Shown here in pieces: positions 35,925-47,236 of a DNA stretch of 64,000 bases (positions are counted from its first letter, which is position 1; each line of letters opens with the position of its first letter). Below the pieces are notes generated by a model. It searched no databases. It was not told the DNA's origin and was given only the letters and a program-made list of their open reading frames with translations. A program made the position numbers and the translations under genes. The DNA comes from Oscheius onirici. Its lineage: Eukaryota; Nematoda; Chromadorea; Rhabditida; Rhabditidae. The stretch lies in NCBI GenBank assembly GCA_932521025.1, contig OW051473.1, forward strand, positions 3,348,001 through 3,412,000, read 5' to 3'.

Positions 35925-38900
35925 ATGCGACTTCTACTTATCCTTCCAGCCCTTTTCTTAGGAGGGGTGGCTGCTAATGCTGGTAAGAGCCGACAGCCTC
36001 AATTCTCAATTTCTACCGTATACCTTCGATCTTCCGAACATTTTCCTTTGAAGCATGTTTTCGAATCTTTTACATTTCTCTTCACATCATATTCTTTGTC
36101 TTACAGATCACTTATTTCTTGTCTTAACACCGTACAAAACTGACGATTTTCTATAGAAGAATTTAATTTAAGAGAGTCCTATTTGTTTCAGAAACGTATT
36201 CAAGTCAAAATCTTTTACATGAGTATTAAAGCAGATCAATTTCCTAACGTGCGCAAGTTTTCTGTTTGGTCATCTCTCCTTTATCCATCGAAGGCTTCGA
36301 TCATGTTTGTGCTGATCTCGCAAGAGCTGCGCACGCCGAAAAAGACCCCTCTGCTCTGGGAATTTTAAGAAAACGAACGTTTCGAATTGTGAAAAACACT
36401 TTGTGTTATTGACAAATTATTTCACTAGCAAAACAGTATTTCTTTTTCAGAAACATGTCCTGTTTTATTTCTATCGTAACAATATCAGATCTATGGCTTG
36501 GAACTCCGACCCTTCAGTCATTTACAAACAGAATCTGCTTCTTAAGGACACTTTTTCTTATATAATAGTCAAGTAAAAACAGACGCATCCTCTTACGTTC
36601 AGCTCGAACTCAAATTTTTATCGTCTTTTGAGAAAATAGTTTTTAGTTCCAATTTGGAAGTATCCAGCAGCTATTCAGGAGTTGCCGTCGAACGGCACTG
36701 TACACATGTGTTTCTTCTGTTTGTCCATCACACGTAGTTTCATATGTCGCGAACACGAGCGCGCTGACCGCAAACAGACTCATACGCCACTGCTTGAGAG
36801 GAGCGTCACGCCGCCACTGATAACGTGATAAAAAATTTTTGGAATCCACTTGATCATTCAAATTTTGGATATGTGGCGATCAAAATAGGTAGAAATTTCG
36901 GCAGAGCTGGTCATCTACAAAGTACCTAAGTTGTTTGCGCTGTATGTTTGTTTCCCCGCCATACACTTTTTTCACGACGCATCTTCCGGTATCGCGTTGG
37001 TCAGCAGCCGCATCGTTTCTTGTTAATCTACTTAGGAGGCACGCAGCTTCTCACCTCAATTGTCCACACGCGAGCGGGCGAAAGAAAAACCGAGCAGAGA
37101 ATGCAAAAGACATTCAAAAAATATCTTTTTCAGCTTCACGGCAAGCTGCCGTCAATAAGGCTATTGAACAGACCAAATCGAGGCAAAGTGCTTCTCAGAC
37201 TCCTGCTCGTGCCAATAACAAACAAAATGTTTGTACACAAGTTTATATCAAAATCATCTCTTTCAGCAAAGTCCTGGCAGAAATGAAAATCTTGATGTTG
37301 ACCGATTGAACAAGCTTATTCGAGCACTGGATAAAACTTGGGTTCATCCGAAATCAGGAGCTAAAGAGCCTTTTGGCAGCAACTTCCAGGTTGTTTTTAA
37401 GAATATTTCAAAACTGAAGTCTTTTCCAGTACAAGAAAACTTGTGCTTCTATTTATAAGGCTCGGCATGGTGCTTGTCAGCAGCTTGGTTTTGGAGTTAT
37501 GTGCTTCAACTACTGCCATGAACGAGGTAGCTTTATATAGTAAATTTGTAGTTTACGATTACTTAGGAGAAAAACTATCTTTCCGTTGTCAAGATGCTTC
37601 CGATGCCGCATACTGTAGACAGTCTGGAACATTCGAGACTTTCCTGGCTAAATACAGAAAAGATGCCTACAAGGCCAAGGCCTACATCCACCAGGTTTAT
37701 TTTCTAAGTTCTTGCTAAAACATCTATTCAGATGATTTCTCGGTGTTACGCCACAGCCATTTGCAACACACAGTCTGGTATTTTGAACTCGACTATTATC
37801 GACGAGGATGACGGAGCCACCACTGAGCGTACCACTAAAGTAAGTCTTTGAGAACATGAAATTATAACTTATTTGCCATTTTTGTGTAGTTTACCACCAG
37901 GGATTCCAGTATATGACCCCGTTTTTGGTTTTCCAATCCCTGTCTCTTTTGCTGCTTGAGCTGTAGAGCACGTCCTTATTTTGTCGAAGCATGCGCTTTG
38001 TTACCCAGGTCAATCGTCTTCGTCTCTTGACACGTGCTCCAAAAGGAAAGACTACAACAACTACCGATGCTCCAGAACAAGAAACTCGGCCAGAAGAGCC
38101 GGTTGATGTTGAACAAGAGGCCACGGAAGCACCTACAACCAAGAAAAAGGTATGAGCATGTGGCTTTTGGAAAAACTGTCGCTTAGTTTTGGCATGATTT
38201 TTTGAAAGTTACGTTATTCTTTTGTATGGATGTCTTTTTTGAGTATTTTTGAGATTTGCAGACCACCACTAGTGTAAACAAGAAAAGAGCTTCTCCTCGC
38301 CCAAAGGTGACAAAAGCTACGGTCACACTGGCCCCAGAAACGACCACCACAACGAAGGCCAACATTTGGGACAAGTAAAAATTGTGAAGAGTAGAAAAGT
38401 AGAATCAATTTTAGATTCACTGTTGGTCAGAAGGCCAAGCCCACTCCCAAGTATATTCCATTCTGGCAAAGGCTGATTACCTCCACGACGGGAAAGCCCA
38501 ATAGCAATGAGAGTGAAGTTAGCGGAGAGACGGATCAGGTAAATTGCAGTAGACTTTTTGTCTACATTGTGTTTAGCCAACACCTGGACCAGAAGAAACA
38601 CCGGAACCAGAAGAGAAAACAGTCGAAGTAACGGAAGAGTCTGTCGAAGAGACAACAGCCGCTGCTGTAAAAACGTGAGAAACTATTTTTAATCGGTGAA
38701 ATCGATATTAAGAACAACAAAGTCTGTGAAATTCAACCCAACCGAAAAGCACACTTTCAAACCCCTTCCTGTGACAACTCCTCCCCCTCCAGGACCTGAA
38801 TTGGCTTTCCAGAAGCCTGGAGATGGCACAAGCGAACAAGGTTGTTTCAGTAGTTATCTTGTGCAAAGAATATAATCGTTCAGGGCCCGGTTTTTGGAAC

Positions 38901-38960
38901 AGATTCCAGCCGAATCGTTGGTATCAGTCGATCCACTACGTGACGAACACTGGAAAATAA
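35925..38960 (+). CDS. orphan secreted protein: Cys-rich domain plus Thr/Pro tail
   Basis: Exon 1 encodes a signal peptide ([19 protein letters not shown]) ending at a donor near 35982. Phase-compatible exons resume after a 1.15-kb intron at about 37133 and continue to the stop at 38960. The first half is a Gln/Ser-rich linker and a compact domain with eight Cys ([54 protein letters not shown]). The second half is low-complexity and Thr/Pro/Glu-rich ([59 protein letters not shown]), ending in an aromatic segment ([17 protein letters not shown]). I do not recognise the Cys domain. A matrix or cuticle protein is inferred from composition. The joining of exon 1 to the rest rests on phase agreement and the promoter only. 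Confidence 0.7.
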
Positions 38961-39606
38961 GAAACTGCAAGTCAAGGCACGGGTCACCGCTCCTCGCGTA
39001 CAAGTCAAGGAGAGTATTCGCTATACACGTTGTAGTCTGATACCTTAGACGTTCATCTGATCACTTTTCCCTTTGAAAACACAAAAACGCTCAAATATGT
39101 ATACCACATTGGTCTTCACATCAGTCACACTGTCTTTCACCCCTTACTTTTCTTCTCTATTGAAATATTGTCATGTATGTTCTGTGGAACGTTTCAACTT
39201 CTATTGTGATAGACACTTCGGGATAATAAACTTTATTTATTGTGAACTCGCGACTGTATAAGCCGGAAATCGGATTGCCCATGAACTATGGTTCTGTACC
39301 AAAATATGACCCTTTTGCATCCAACTTTTTTTATAACGTCCAGTTTTATGTCGGCACTTATTGTGGACAAAATTTAAAGAACAAAATGTAGGAAAAATTT
39401 ATTTCTCGTCATGTTTTAAACCCACATTTGAGCGAACTGATCATTTGAGCTTTGTTTACAAGCAAAATATATTTAATGGACCATTTAAACAAATGGAATT
39501 GGGTATTTCTATCTAGGTGAAGTTTTGCAAAAATTTTGCAAGTCGACAAAAGATACAGCAGTAAATAAAGACATAGGTGGAGAAGGCAGAAAGCGTGATT
39601 TATACT
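38961..39606. other. convergent intergenic spacer
   Basis: Between the stop codons of the orphan secreted gene and gck-3. It is AT-rich, contains AATAAA-like signals such as the one near 39222-39228, and holds the two 3' UTRs. No gene seen. Confidence 0.55.
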
Positions 39607-41332
39607 TTAGTCGATGAGCGAAATCTGTGCGAACCCGGTCAGTGTACGCTCGTCAGGAACCTAAAGTGTTGAAATGAGATGAAAAAGTAACTCTGATCAA
39701 ACCTCGTTAGCAGCAACACCAGAATTGAGAGCAAAGGTGACGGAACGACGGTCACTACAGTGCTGAGCCAGCTGAATCAGCTTCTGAAGATTGGCAGCCA
39801 TGATGACAAGATCGTGGCAGTCAATCAGCTCAGCGCTGACCAGCTCGTGAGCGATTCCGTCGACGGTGTCGGTCGAAGGAGTGTAGTCGAACTTGATGTC
39901 GTTCAACTCACGCTGCTGGTTTCTGACGCGAAGCACCTAAGGTTGTATTTGTATGAGCTAAAGGTTATTGTCTAACCAGATTGAGAGTGATGTCGTCTCC
40001 CGGATTAGGAGGGGGAGCTGGAGTGACTGTGGCAGTAGCAGTTCCTCCTCCCTCTTCCTCATCACTGGACTCCGATCCACTTCCAGCAGGTTCATCGTAT
40101 TCAAACTCCCAGTTTCCGTCTTTGTCCTTCTTCAGCTTTCCCGAGGCCACCTAGCAGGATGTGTAAAAAATACTAGCGGGAACATTAACGCACCTTTTTA
40201 GCCTGGCTCGATTGATGGGAAATGCTAGGGACGGCAGACAGATTCTCAATAAGGGCGTGGACCAAGTGCTTCTTATCCTTGGCCTTCTTGAAGAAGGAGT
40301 ACTTGAGCAGCTCCGTAGCAGTAGGACGCTTAGACGGGTCTTTCTGAACGTTACTTTACAACAAACAATAATTGAGTAACCTGAAGACAGTCTTTGATCA
40401 GAGCACGGAATGACTTTCCATAAGCCTTGTACTGATCCTTCCTCTCAGCGTTGGTATCCAGAGTAGGCGGATCGTTCTGGAGCGTGAGCATCAGGACCTT
40501 CATCGGAGGATACTTGTGGTAGGGAGCAGTTCCAGTGGCAAGCTCGATGGCGAGGATTCCAAGACTCCAGATATCGGCCTTGAAATCGTAACCCTGAACT
40601 TGTTCCATCACTTCGGGAGCCATCCAGCAAGGGGTTCCGACAAAGGTGTGACGAACTTTCTTAAAGTTATTCTATAAAATACGTCAATAATTTCCCCCAC
40701 CTGACGCGAAAGATCTCCACCGGAAGCGGCCAACCAGCCGGAAACACCAAAATCAGCAATTTGAACAGTTCCGTCATCGTTGAGGAGAATATTTCCGGCC
40801 TTGATGTCACGGTGAATCTGTCCACTCTGATGGAAATACTCCAATCCACGGAGACACTCTCGAAGCACAGTAGCGATCGTAGCCTCATCCAGAACGCCGT
40901 ACATGGCCTGCTCTTTTCCAATGGCCTTGATTTTTCTCTTGAGAATGTCCAGCATGGAGCCGCTGTTCAGAAGACGCATAACGACCCAGAGTTCTTCTCC
41001 TACAACGAAAGACGTGAAGTAATTGACGACGTTCTGATGACTGCACTGGGACATTGCCTGAAAGTAGTTTGTAATAGAGAAAATAACTGATACTCACAGA
41101 AATCTCGTGACTGAGTTCATCAACCGACGTCTGGCACTTTTCCAGGTTGATACATTTGATGGCACATTTCTCATTGCGAGGGATACACAAGGCCTAAAGA
41201 AAAAGTTTTTGAATTTAGCAGCAAGGTTACCCTGTAGACGGTAGCAGTGGCTCCAACTCCGATCGACTCTCCCAGTTCGTAGGCCTGACGGGAGTTGGGC
41301 CATGGGTCCTTGTTGTCTGAAGGGTCTGTCAT
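39607..41332 (-). CDS. gck-3: STE20-family kinase GCK-3 (OSR1/SPAK ortholog)
   Basis: The ATG at 41332 directly follows TTTCCAGC, a likely trans-splice acceptor. The kinase domain has P-loop [18 protein letters not shown] lysine, catalytic loop [21 protein letters not shown], and activation segment [19 protein letters not shown], whose Thr is the WNK target site in OSR1/SPAK. The C-lobe matches ([18 protein letters not shown]). An acidic linker ([14 protein letters not shown]) separates it from the conserved C-terminal domain ([21 protein letters not shown] through GVAANEV and [14 protein letters not shown]), which in this family binds RFxV/I motifs of WNK kinases and cation-chloride cotransporters. 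It is predicted to act in osmotic and volume control downstream of WNK, as GCK-3 does in C. elegans excretory canal and germ line. A 37-codon ORF lies just upstream. Confidence 0.93.
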
Positions 41333-41948
41333 GCTGGAAATTGGAAAATTACTGACTCCGAATTGCCAAAAAGTATTCGTCAACTTCAGGATCAATATTA
41401 GACATTGAAGGTGAAGGAGTAGCACAAAACATTTTCGCCATGTCTCCCGGGTGGTAAGCCATCGCTTATGGGAGAACTTCTCATCATAAAAATTGATCGT
41501 CGTTGTGGCAATCGGAAATTGGCTGCGGGCGGAATATTGGTGGTTTCTCAAAAAAGGGGAGGGGGGTTTATAAAGAGCTTGAAGCTGACAGAGAAAAGAA
41601 ATGAGAGAAAATAAAAGAGAGAGAGAGATATATTACAGTGTAAAAACACATGAGATCAGGTAATGAAATATACAGAAAACCCTTTATTTTGATTATGAAC
41701 CGATGGAATATATTCGAAAATCACAAGTAAAGTGATCGCCCGATAGAGAGGAGGGTGCGAGACGCATCGAGGACGGTGCATAATCGCATTTGCATGACAA
41801 TAGGCGGCAACGCACCAAGTAAACTGATATATAAATACAACCAGGAAAAACGAGGAATAAATAAAATTATACCAGACGCGTGTAGTACAGACAGACCGGA
41901 GGAGAGAGAGAGTTTTATCACAGATAGCTCACGTATGGCAAAAGCACC
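41333..41948. other. short intergenic region with GA-repeat tract
   Basis: It contains a 37-codon ORF (41349-41462, minus), a GA-rich repeat around 41590-41632 and another GAGAGA run near 41900. It lies between the snx-6 stop and the gck-3 start, both on the minus strand: gck-3 lies downstream of snx-6 with a 0.6-kb gap, wider than a typical nematode operon spacer. Confidence 0.5.
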
Positions 41949-44825
41949 CTAGATCTCCTTGATTCTAGTCAACGATTCATCCAACATCTGGATTTGAGCC
42001 TGAAAATAGGCAGACTGAGCGGGCGTTTGTCAAAAGCGCGTTGTTTAGAATTTCGAATGAAACACCATGACGAATTATTTCATAACAAACTGTCGAGATT
42101 ACGAAATTCGAAGTGTGGAAATTTTGAGCGGTAAGAGCGAGTTATGAAATATCAACGGTTTTTGAAATAGGGTACGAAAATTGGGAACGCTTGAATAATG
42201 TCGCCTCAACTGCAAATGGACCGTATCCTGCAAAGTAATATGCAGCTGGCACTTTTTCGAACGTCTCGCGGCCATCTGCCGTCTTTTTTCTGCAAACGGC
42301 GAGAATGGTTCTGCAAACTAACCTTTGCATGTTTCAACTCCAAGTCGACCAAATCTTCGAGGTTTTTCTTAAAGGCAGCCACTCGGCGTTTTTTGAGGTC
42401 CTTCAGTTCAGTCTTGGCCAGGGCGCTGATGTCTTCAAACTTCTTACAGGCCTCTTGTTGATCCTGTTCAGCCTGCAAAAAGCGTCTGTTTACCAAAACT
42501 TCAACGGGATAACAACCTTTGGGATATCCTTGTTTCGTCCACGAGCGCGCTCCAAATTCTTGTTGGCCGACTCGTAGTTGGCGAGACATCTCATGCGCCG
42601 GTAGAGAAGATCCTGAACCACATGTTTAGCTTCACGTGAGCGTTCAGCTGATTCTGTTGAAAAGTGCCTGACCAAACAGAAGCAAAAAGCGCGATAAGCG
42701 ACCACAAAATCATAAGAATCGATGCTGAACGTGTCTGGCTGTCGTAAAGTGACTGATTTTCTGGAAGAAAAGCTGTCCGGATGCACATTTCGGTGTGGAA
42801 ATGGAGCGCGTGCGATAACCGGAAACCAGCAGCAGACAAGTGGCCTCCGCTAAGCACTGACCAAAGAATGCTGTTTCATGGGTTTCTTTCACACTGCAAG
42901 TGACCTTCACTACAGAAGTATTACGTACTTAGTCTTTGGCGGCAAGTTCAAAATGATATCATTTTCTAAAAGAAGGCAACACAACCAACCTTCGCAGCCT
43001 GCGTGTCGCGAGTGAAGTACATCAGTGTGTCTGCCAATTTTAGTTCTTCGTCATTGGCTGATCGTCCTTCTACTTTTTTTAGTTTGAACATCGAGTCGGC
43101 CGAACGGGCCAGTGTACGGGCGAGAACCTTGTCCGGCTCGCCGCGAGCCAGCCTCTCGAAGTTGTCGCCGAGTTTGGAATAGGTCTCCGAAATGTCTTAA
43201 AAGTCATCAATTGGGGAGGGTACATGGGCAGCGCCCTATTGTTTTTTCCATTAGGCGCAAAGAACGACGGCATGGAATAATGGAGAAGCCGAAAAGAAAA
43301 AAGACAAATGCATGTCTTTTTTTGCACCTTGAAGGATGACAAAGGCAAGACAAATGCCCTCTAGAAAAAATGGCTGGCTTCGCTAAGCTGCTTAGCGATG
43401 AAGAAAAACTCACTTTTCCTGAGATAGACCACTTTTTCTGCTTTCGTTGCTGCCTCCTTTATGTGATTGTTGTAGTCCAAAAGGTAATTTCGCTCAGTTT
43501 CGAAGAAATCGTCAACGTCTTTCTGAAATGTCCATGTTTTGAGCCTGTTATGTACATACCTGGCCAGAAAGAATGACTTCGTCAGCCGATTGGGTGAATC
43601 GCTTCCAGAAGGACTCGACTACTTCCTTCTTGTTTTTGCCGCGTACCGACAGCTATGAGATTATTATCGTCAACAATATCAAAAAAGCTCACATCATCCT
43701 CGTATTGTAAGAAGATTTTCAAATTTTGATCCTGTCTAAATACCGGATGTGCAGCGATCCTCTGCAAGAAGACTTCATGCATTGCAACAGTCTTTTTGAA
43801 TTGTGCCAAATACTCCCTGAAATATGGCGGATAGAAAAAGTTAAGGATAAAGCCACTCACTGTTCTAGTTCTTGTTTCATCTTAAGAAATTCTTCTTTAG
43901 TCATGGTCGCTTCACCCTCGCCCAGCTTCTGAAGTTTCTCACGAGACGTCTCAAAGTCGGGCTTAGGAGGAGCTGGCGGTATCTGAAAGCGAAACTTCAC
44001 AATATTGTCTACAACGGAGTTTTGTTAATGTTTACGCCCGTTTCGGAAACGTAAGAACCAAAACAAAGTTGTTGTTTTGAATATTTTCTTCTAGAAAATT
44101 CGTCACTTTGCCTACAGTTTACGGTTTGTAAACGTCTTACGAAATGTACGGAAAATATTGAACTTGAAATGAACTTACAATAAAACCGGCATAGTTTTCG
44201 TTCTCGTCTAAGGCACCATGAAGCCACATGAATTCTTCGTGCTCTCGAACAACCGATGTCTCGCTTTTCATATCCGATAATTGAGTTCTAGTGTGAACTG
44301 TGTATTTAACCTGAAAGAAATGATCAGAAATTCAAAGTAGTGTAAAAAAATCCTCACTTTGTCTCTTTCGGAAAGGGCGTCAGAAATGTCGACGAGAATA
44401 GCATTTTCTTGATCTCCATCAATGTGGATTTCCTCTGTGCGATGCTGAAAAACGCTGTATCTGAGGGGGCGATTCAAACCATTTGAATGTTGCGAACGAT
44501 GACTCGCCTATGAATGCATGCAATCAATTCACCCAACCCCTTTTAGCTGATAAGAGAACGCCATGCTCCGCTCAGTCTGTGTCGTCTTTTTTACTTAGAT
44601 ACGTAGTTTAGCGTTCCCTTTTTAACTTATTGGGCTGGTAACCAAAAAATGAAGAAAACTTACAGTTCTGTGATCAATGCTGCTGAGATCGTTGTAGTCG
44701 TCCGAAGAAGAGCCGTTGATATCAATGTCGATGGTTGCTGGAGCCGGTGACCGACGGGCGACTGGGGTCGGAGGGTCATCATCCCGTTGAGCGAGCGGGT
44801 TATCGAAGACCGTTTCACCGTTCAT
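41949..44825 (-). CDS. snx-6: sorting nexin SNX-5/6 ortholog (PX-BAR)
   Basis: The start at 44825 lies just after TTTTTAG, a possible spliced-leader acceptor. An acidic low-complexity N-terminus ([15 protein letters not shown]) precedes the PX domain ([60 protein letters not shown]) and its insert ([20 protein letters not shown]). Then comes [20 protein letters not shown] and a BAR domain of long charged helices ([66 protein letters not shown]), ending [12 protein letters not shown]. The extended PX insert and [11 protein letters not shown] are specific to SNX5/SNX6, the retromer-associated or ESCPE-1 sorting nexins that pair with SNX1/2 for endosome-to-Golgi retrieval. About a dozen exons, with introns of 35-100 bases and a first intron near 215. 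Essentially full length. Confidence 0.94.
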
Positions 44826-45459
44826 TGCCAACAAACTAAAAAGAAATTTGATTGAACTGTAGGGTAAGCGAAGAAAAATTGATTTTGACCTTTTGCAACC
44901 GAGACAACAAAGTTAAGATCGCGTCGGAGCAGGGTTAACGGTCGAAAAATCGATAGTTATCGGATGTCGCAACGATAAGCGTTTGCAACAAAATATACAG
45001 ATTTAGGTAAAGAAAAAAATAGATAAGAAGTGGAATATGCATAAAGTTAAATTTAAAGTTTTAGCTATATGAAAATCTCAAAGAATTTGACGAAAAAACG
45101 GTATAAAATTTATAGGTTCTCGTTTCAAAGCAAGGATAAAAACAATTTCAACACAACAAATATATGCGATTTGAGTTCGCAATAGTTGCGCAAGCACGGA
45201 TAGGGCGTCAAGCTGCAATATTGGCCATGGAACAAATTCCAGGGCGCTGTTAGCAACAAAACTATATTCCCGATCGTGTGTTTGTTACAGCACAAGACGT
45301 GATTTCGAAAGGTATTTCATGTTATTTACGGGGGTGAAAGTGCTGGATTATTGATCTGTTGTGTGAGTGACGCAACGTTCGGGCCGAAACCACCTGACTT
45401 GTTGGCAGATCTCTTTATTTACGTTATCATAATGAAGCGAAAGACCCATATTTGGAATG
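44826..45459. other. AT-rich intergenic spacer
   Basis: No gene recognised. It holds the promoter of snx-6 and the 3' UTR of the orphan gene upstream of it. Confidence 0.5.
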
Positions 45460-46313
45460 TTATGCGAGAAAATCATCTGACTGCTCAAGGATGACCGTGT
45501 TCGGGTTGTTTTCACACATGGATGTTCTTCGAATCGACGGTTCCGGTTTGTGACTGGCCAATAGCTGGATCTGAAAAGATGCTGATCAAAATCTACTTTT
45601 TAGGTCACATACCCTCATCGGTCCTACAAACAGCTCCGGTTCAGAAATTGCAAAGTCCGCGTGCATATATTGCTGAATAGCTACGTTGGCTCTAAAAACT
45701 TTATGAGTTTTCGGTCTTGGCATGTCTTCTGCCAACCTCATTCCAATAAGACGGTGGATGCTCTGAAACTGAATAACTGGATGCTCGATACATACAGCGC
45801 CTCCATCCACCAAAAGTGGAACTTTTTCGACACGGAAGGAAGAACCAGTTTCGCCATCAACTAAACATCGCTGATTGTTGAGATTTTGTTCCGCACGTAC
45901 CGATGTATACATCCATCAGAATTTTACCCGTGGATGTGGTAGGAAGGACAGCATCTTTGACCTGTCGTCCATTTAAAGAGATGGTTTCTCCACTGTTCGT
46001 TTCTAATAAACCCTAGAAACAAGAGTTTGCTGGTGCTTTTTATCAAAGGCGCTAGACTTTGTTTGCTTCCTGGTGTAAGACCAGACTTTTTCATTAGACG
46101 CGTGATCTACGCAACACGAACAGGCTCGTCTGGTTCAACTATCCATGACAAATAAGACGGAGAACGTATTAACAAACAATTAAGATAGTAAAAACTCACT
46201 TTAAAAGAGGAGCGATCCTTTGTGAAAATGAGTCGAGCATTGCCGCTTTCGGAGATCTGGTAGACGACTCCAAGACGGTTATTCATATCGCGGTACCTGT
46301 AGCGACGCTGCAT
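45460..46313 (-). CDS. orphan conserved-looking protein, about 200 residues
   Basis: The ATG at 46313 is preceded by CTTAGTCAAG. Exon 1 encodes MQRRYRYRDMNNRLGVVYQ and RLIFTKDRSSFK; then a tiny seven-residue exon; then GLLETNSGETISLNGRQVKD and TTSTGKILMDVYI; then an exon with SSFRVEKVPLLVDGGAVCIE, IQFQSIHRLIGMRLAEDM and YMHADFAISEPELFVGPMR; and a last exon ending ILEQSDDFLA at 45460. There is no signal peptide or membrane segment, so it is predicted to be cytosolic or nuclear. I do not recognise the family. Its even, non-repetitive composition suggests a folded beta-rich domain. The join through the tiny exon depends on a GTGTTG donor near 46119 and is the weakest part of the model. Confidence 0.6.
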
Positions 46314-47236
46314 CTTGACTAAGCAGAACAAACAGCAATAGAGAGGGTGTAAAGTCCAAAATATAACTGGTGGACACTATAGGTGGGTCAGCTGGACAAA
46401 GTTCGCCCGTTCTTCACACCTTGCTAGGCTACAGCAAACGAACAGGGTCGGAGGTCTTTTTCTTTGGATTGAGACATGAAAGAAATGTGGTGCCACGTGA
46501 GAAAAGTCGTGAGACAAAGCATGTCCCGATAACGAACTGTGTAACGGCAAACATCAAAGCTCCCGAAGGATTCTGTCTGTTCTAAAGCCAAAAGTCAGAA
46601 TTCTGGTTATAATTTTAAAGGAAATGGGAACTAAAACTGTTCAATGAGAGTACTCATGCAGAAAAGCTAGACAGAAAAGTGTAAAAGGTATTAAGAGAAA
46701 CCGCGTGTTCTTACACTTCAGTCGTTCCCAGAGATCACTCCACGTGATTAAAAAGTATGGTCTCGCGATACTCAAGGAAATGCTTTACACTTTGTCTTTG
46801 CGTAAGCTGGCGCGACCTCATGGCACTCTTGTGACGTTTTCAGACAAACTGTTTCAGTACCTAAGTTATTAAAAGAAAAAAAGAGTGATCTGAAGACGAT
46901 CGAAAGGCTTGCAGCCGATCACCACGAAGTGCAGCAGACTAGTGGCGTGAAAACAATACGCAAAGTACGCTGTCTGCCTTCATGTGAACGGCAAGAGATC
47001 AACATAAAGACAGAAATTCCCGTGCAAACCAGAAGAAGTTTGTTTACCATAAAACTGAACGTATCAAATTTATCAAAAACATGACACAAACATAGCAGAC
47101 TAGTATCACAGACTCTGTTCATTCTCAAAAGTGAGATCACCACACGATTGTGGTTACCGGTTTCAATTGGCCATAATGCGTTGAGCATATTACACGTAGG
47201 TCATAGACTGAGTTGGATGTATTACTGGGCACATCG
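46314..47236. other. intergenic, no gene recognised
   Basis: It holds the upstream region of the orphan gene at 45.5-46.3 kb and the 3' UTR of the membrane protein at 47.2 kb. Open stretches up to 89 codons show no family features. Confidence 0.5.

Noticed and set aside
41590-41632. GA-rich repeat as a regulatory element
   Set aside because: Simple sequence in a short intergenic region; nothing specific supports binding or function.
44450-44664. Possible extra exon in the first intron of snx-6
   Set aside because: Including it breaks the reading frame; skipping it gives a clean join to the conserved start of the PX region.
46080-46150. Apparent frameshift between two coding-looking stretches in the orphan gene
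   Set aside because: An alternative donor (CTGTTC|GTGTTG) joins in phase to the next exon without any frameshift, so a pseudogene call is not needed.
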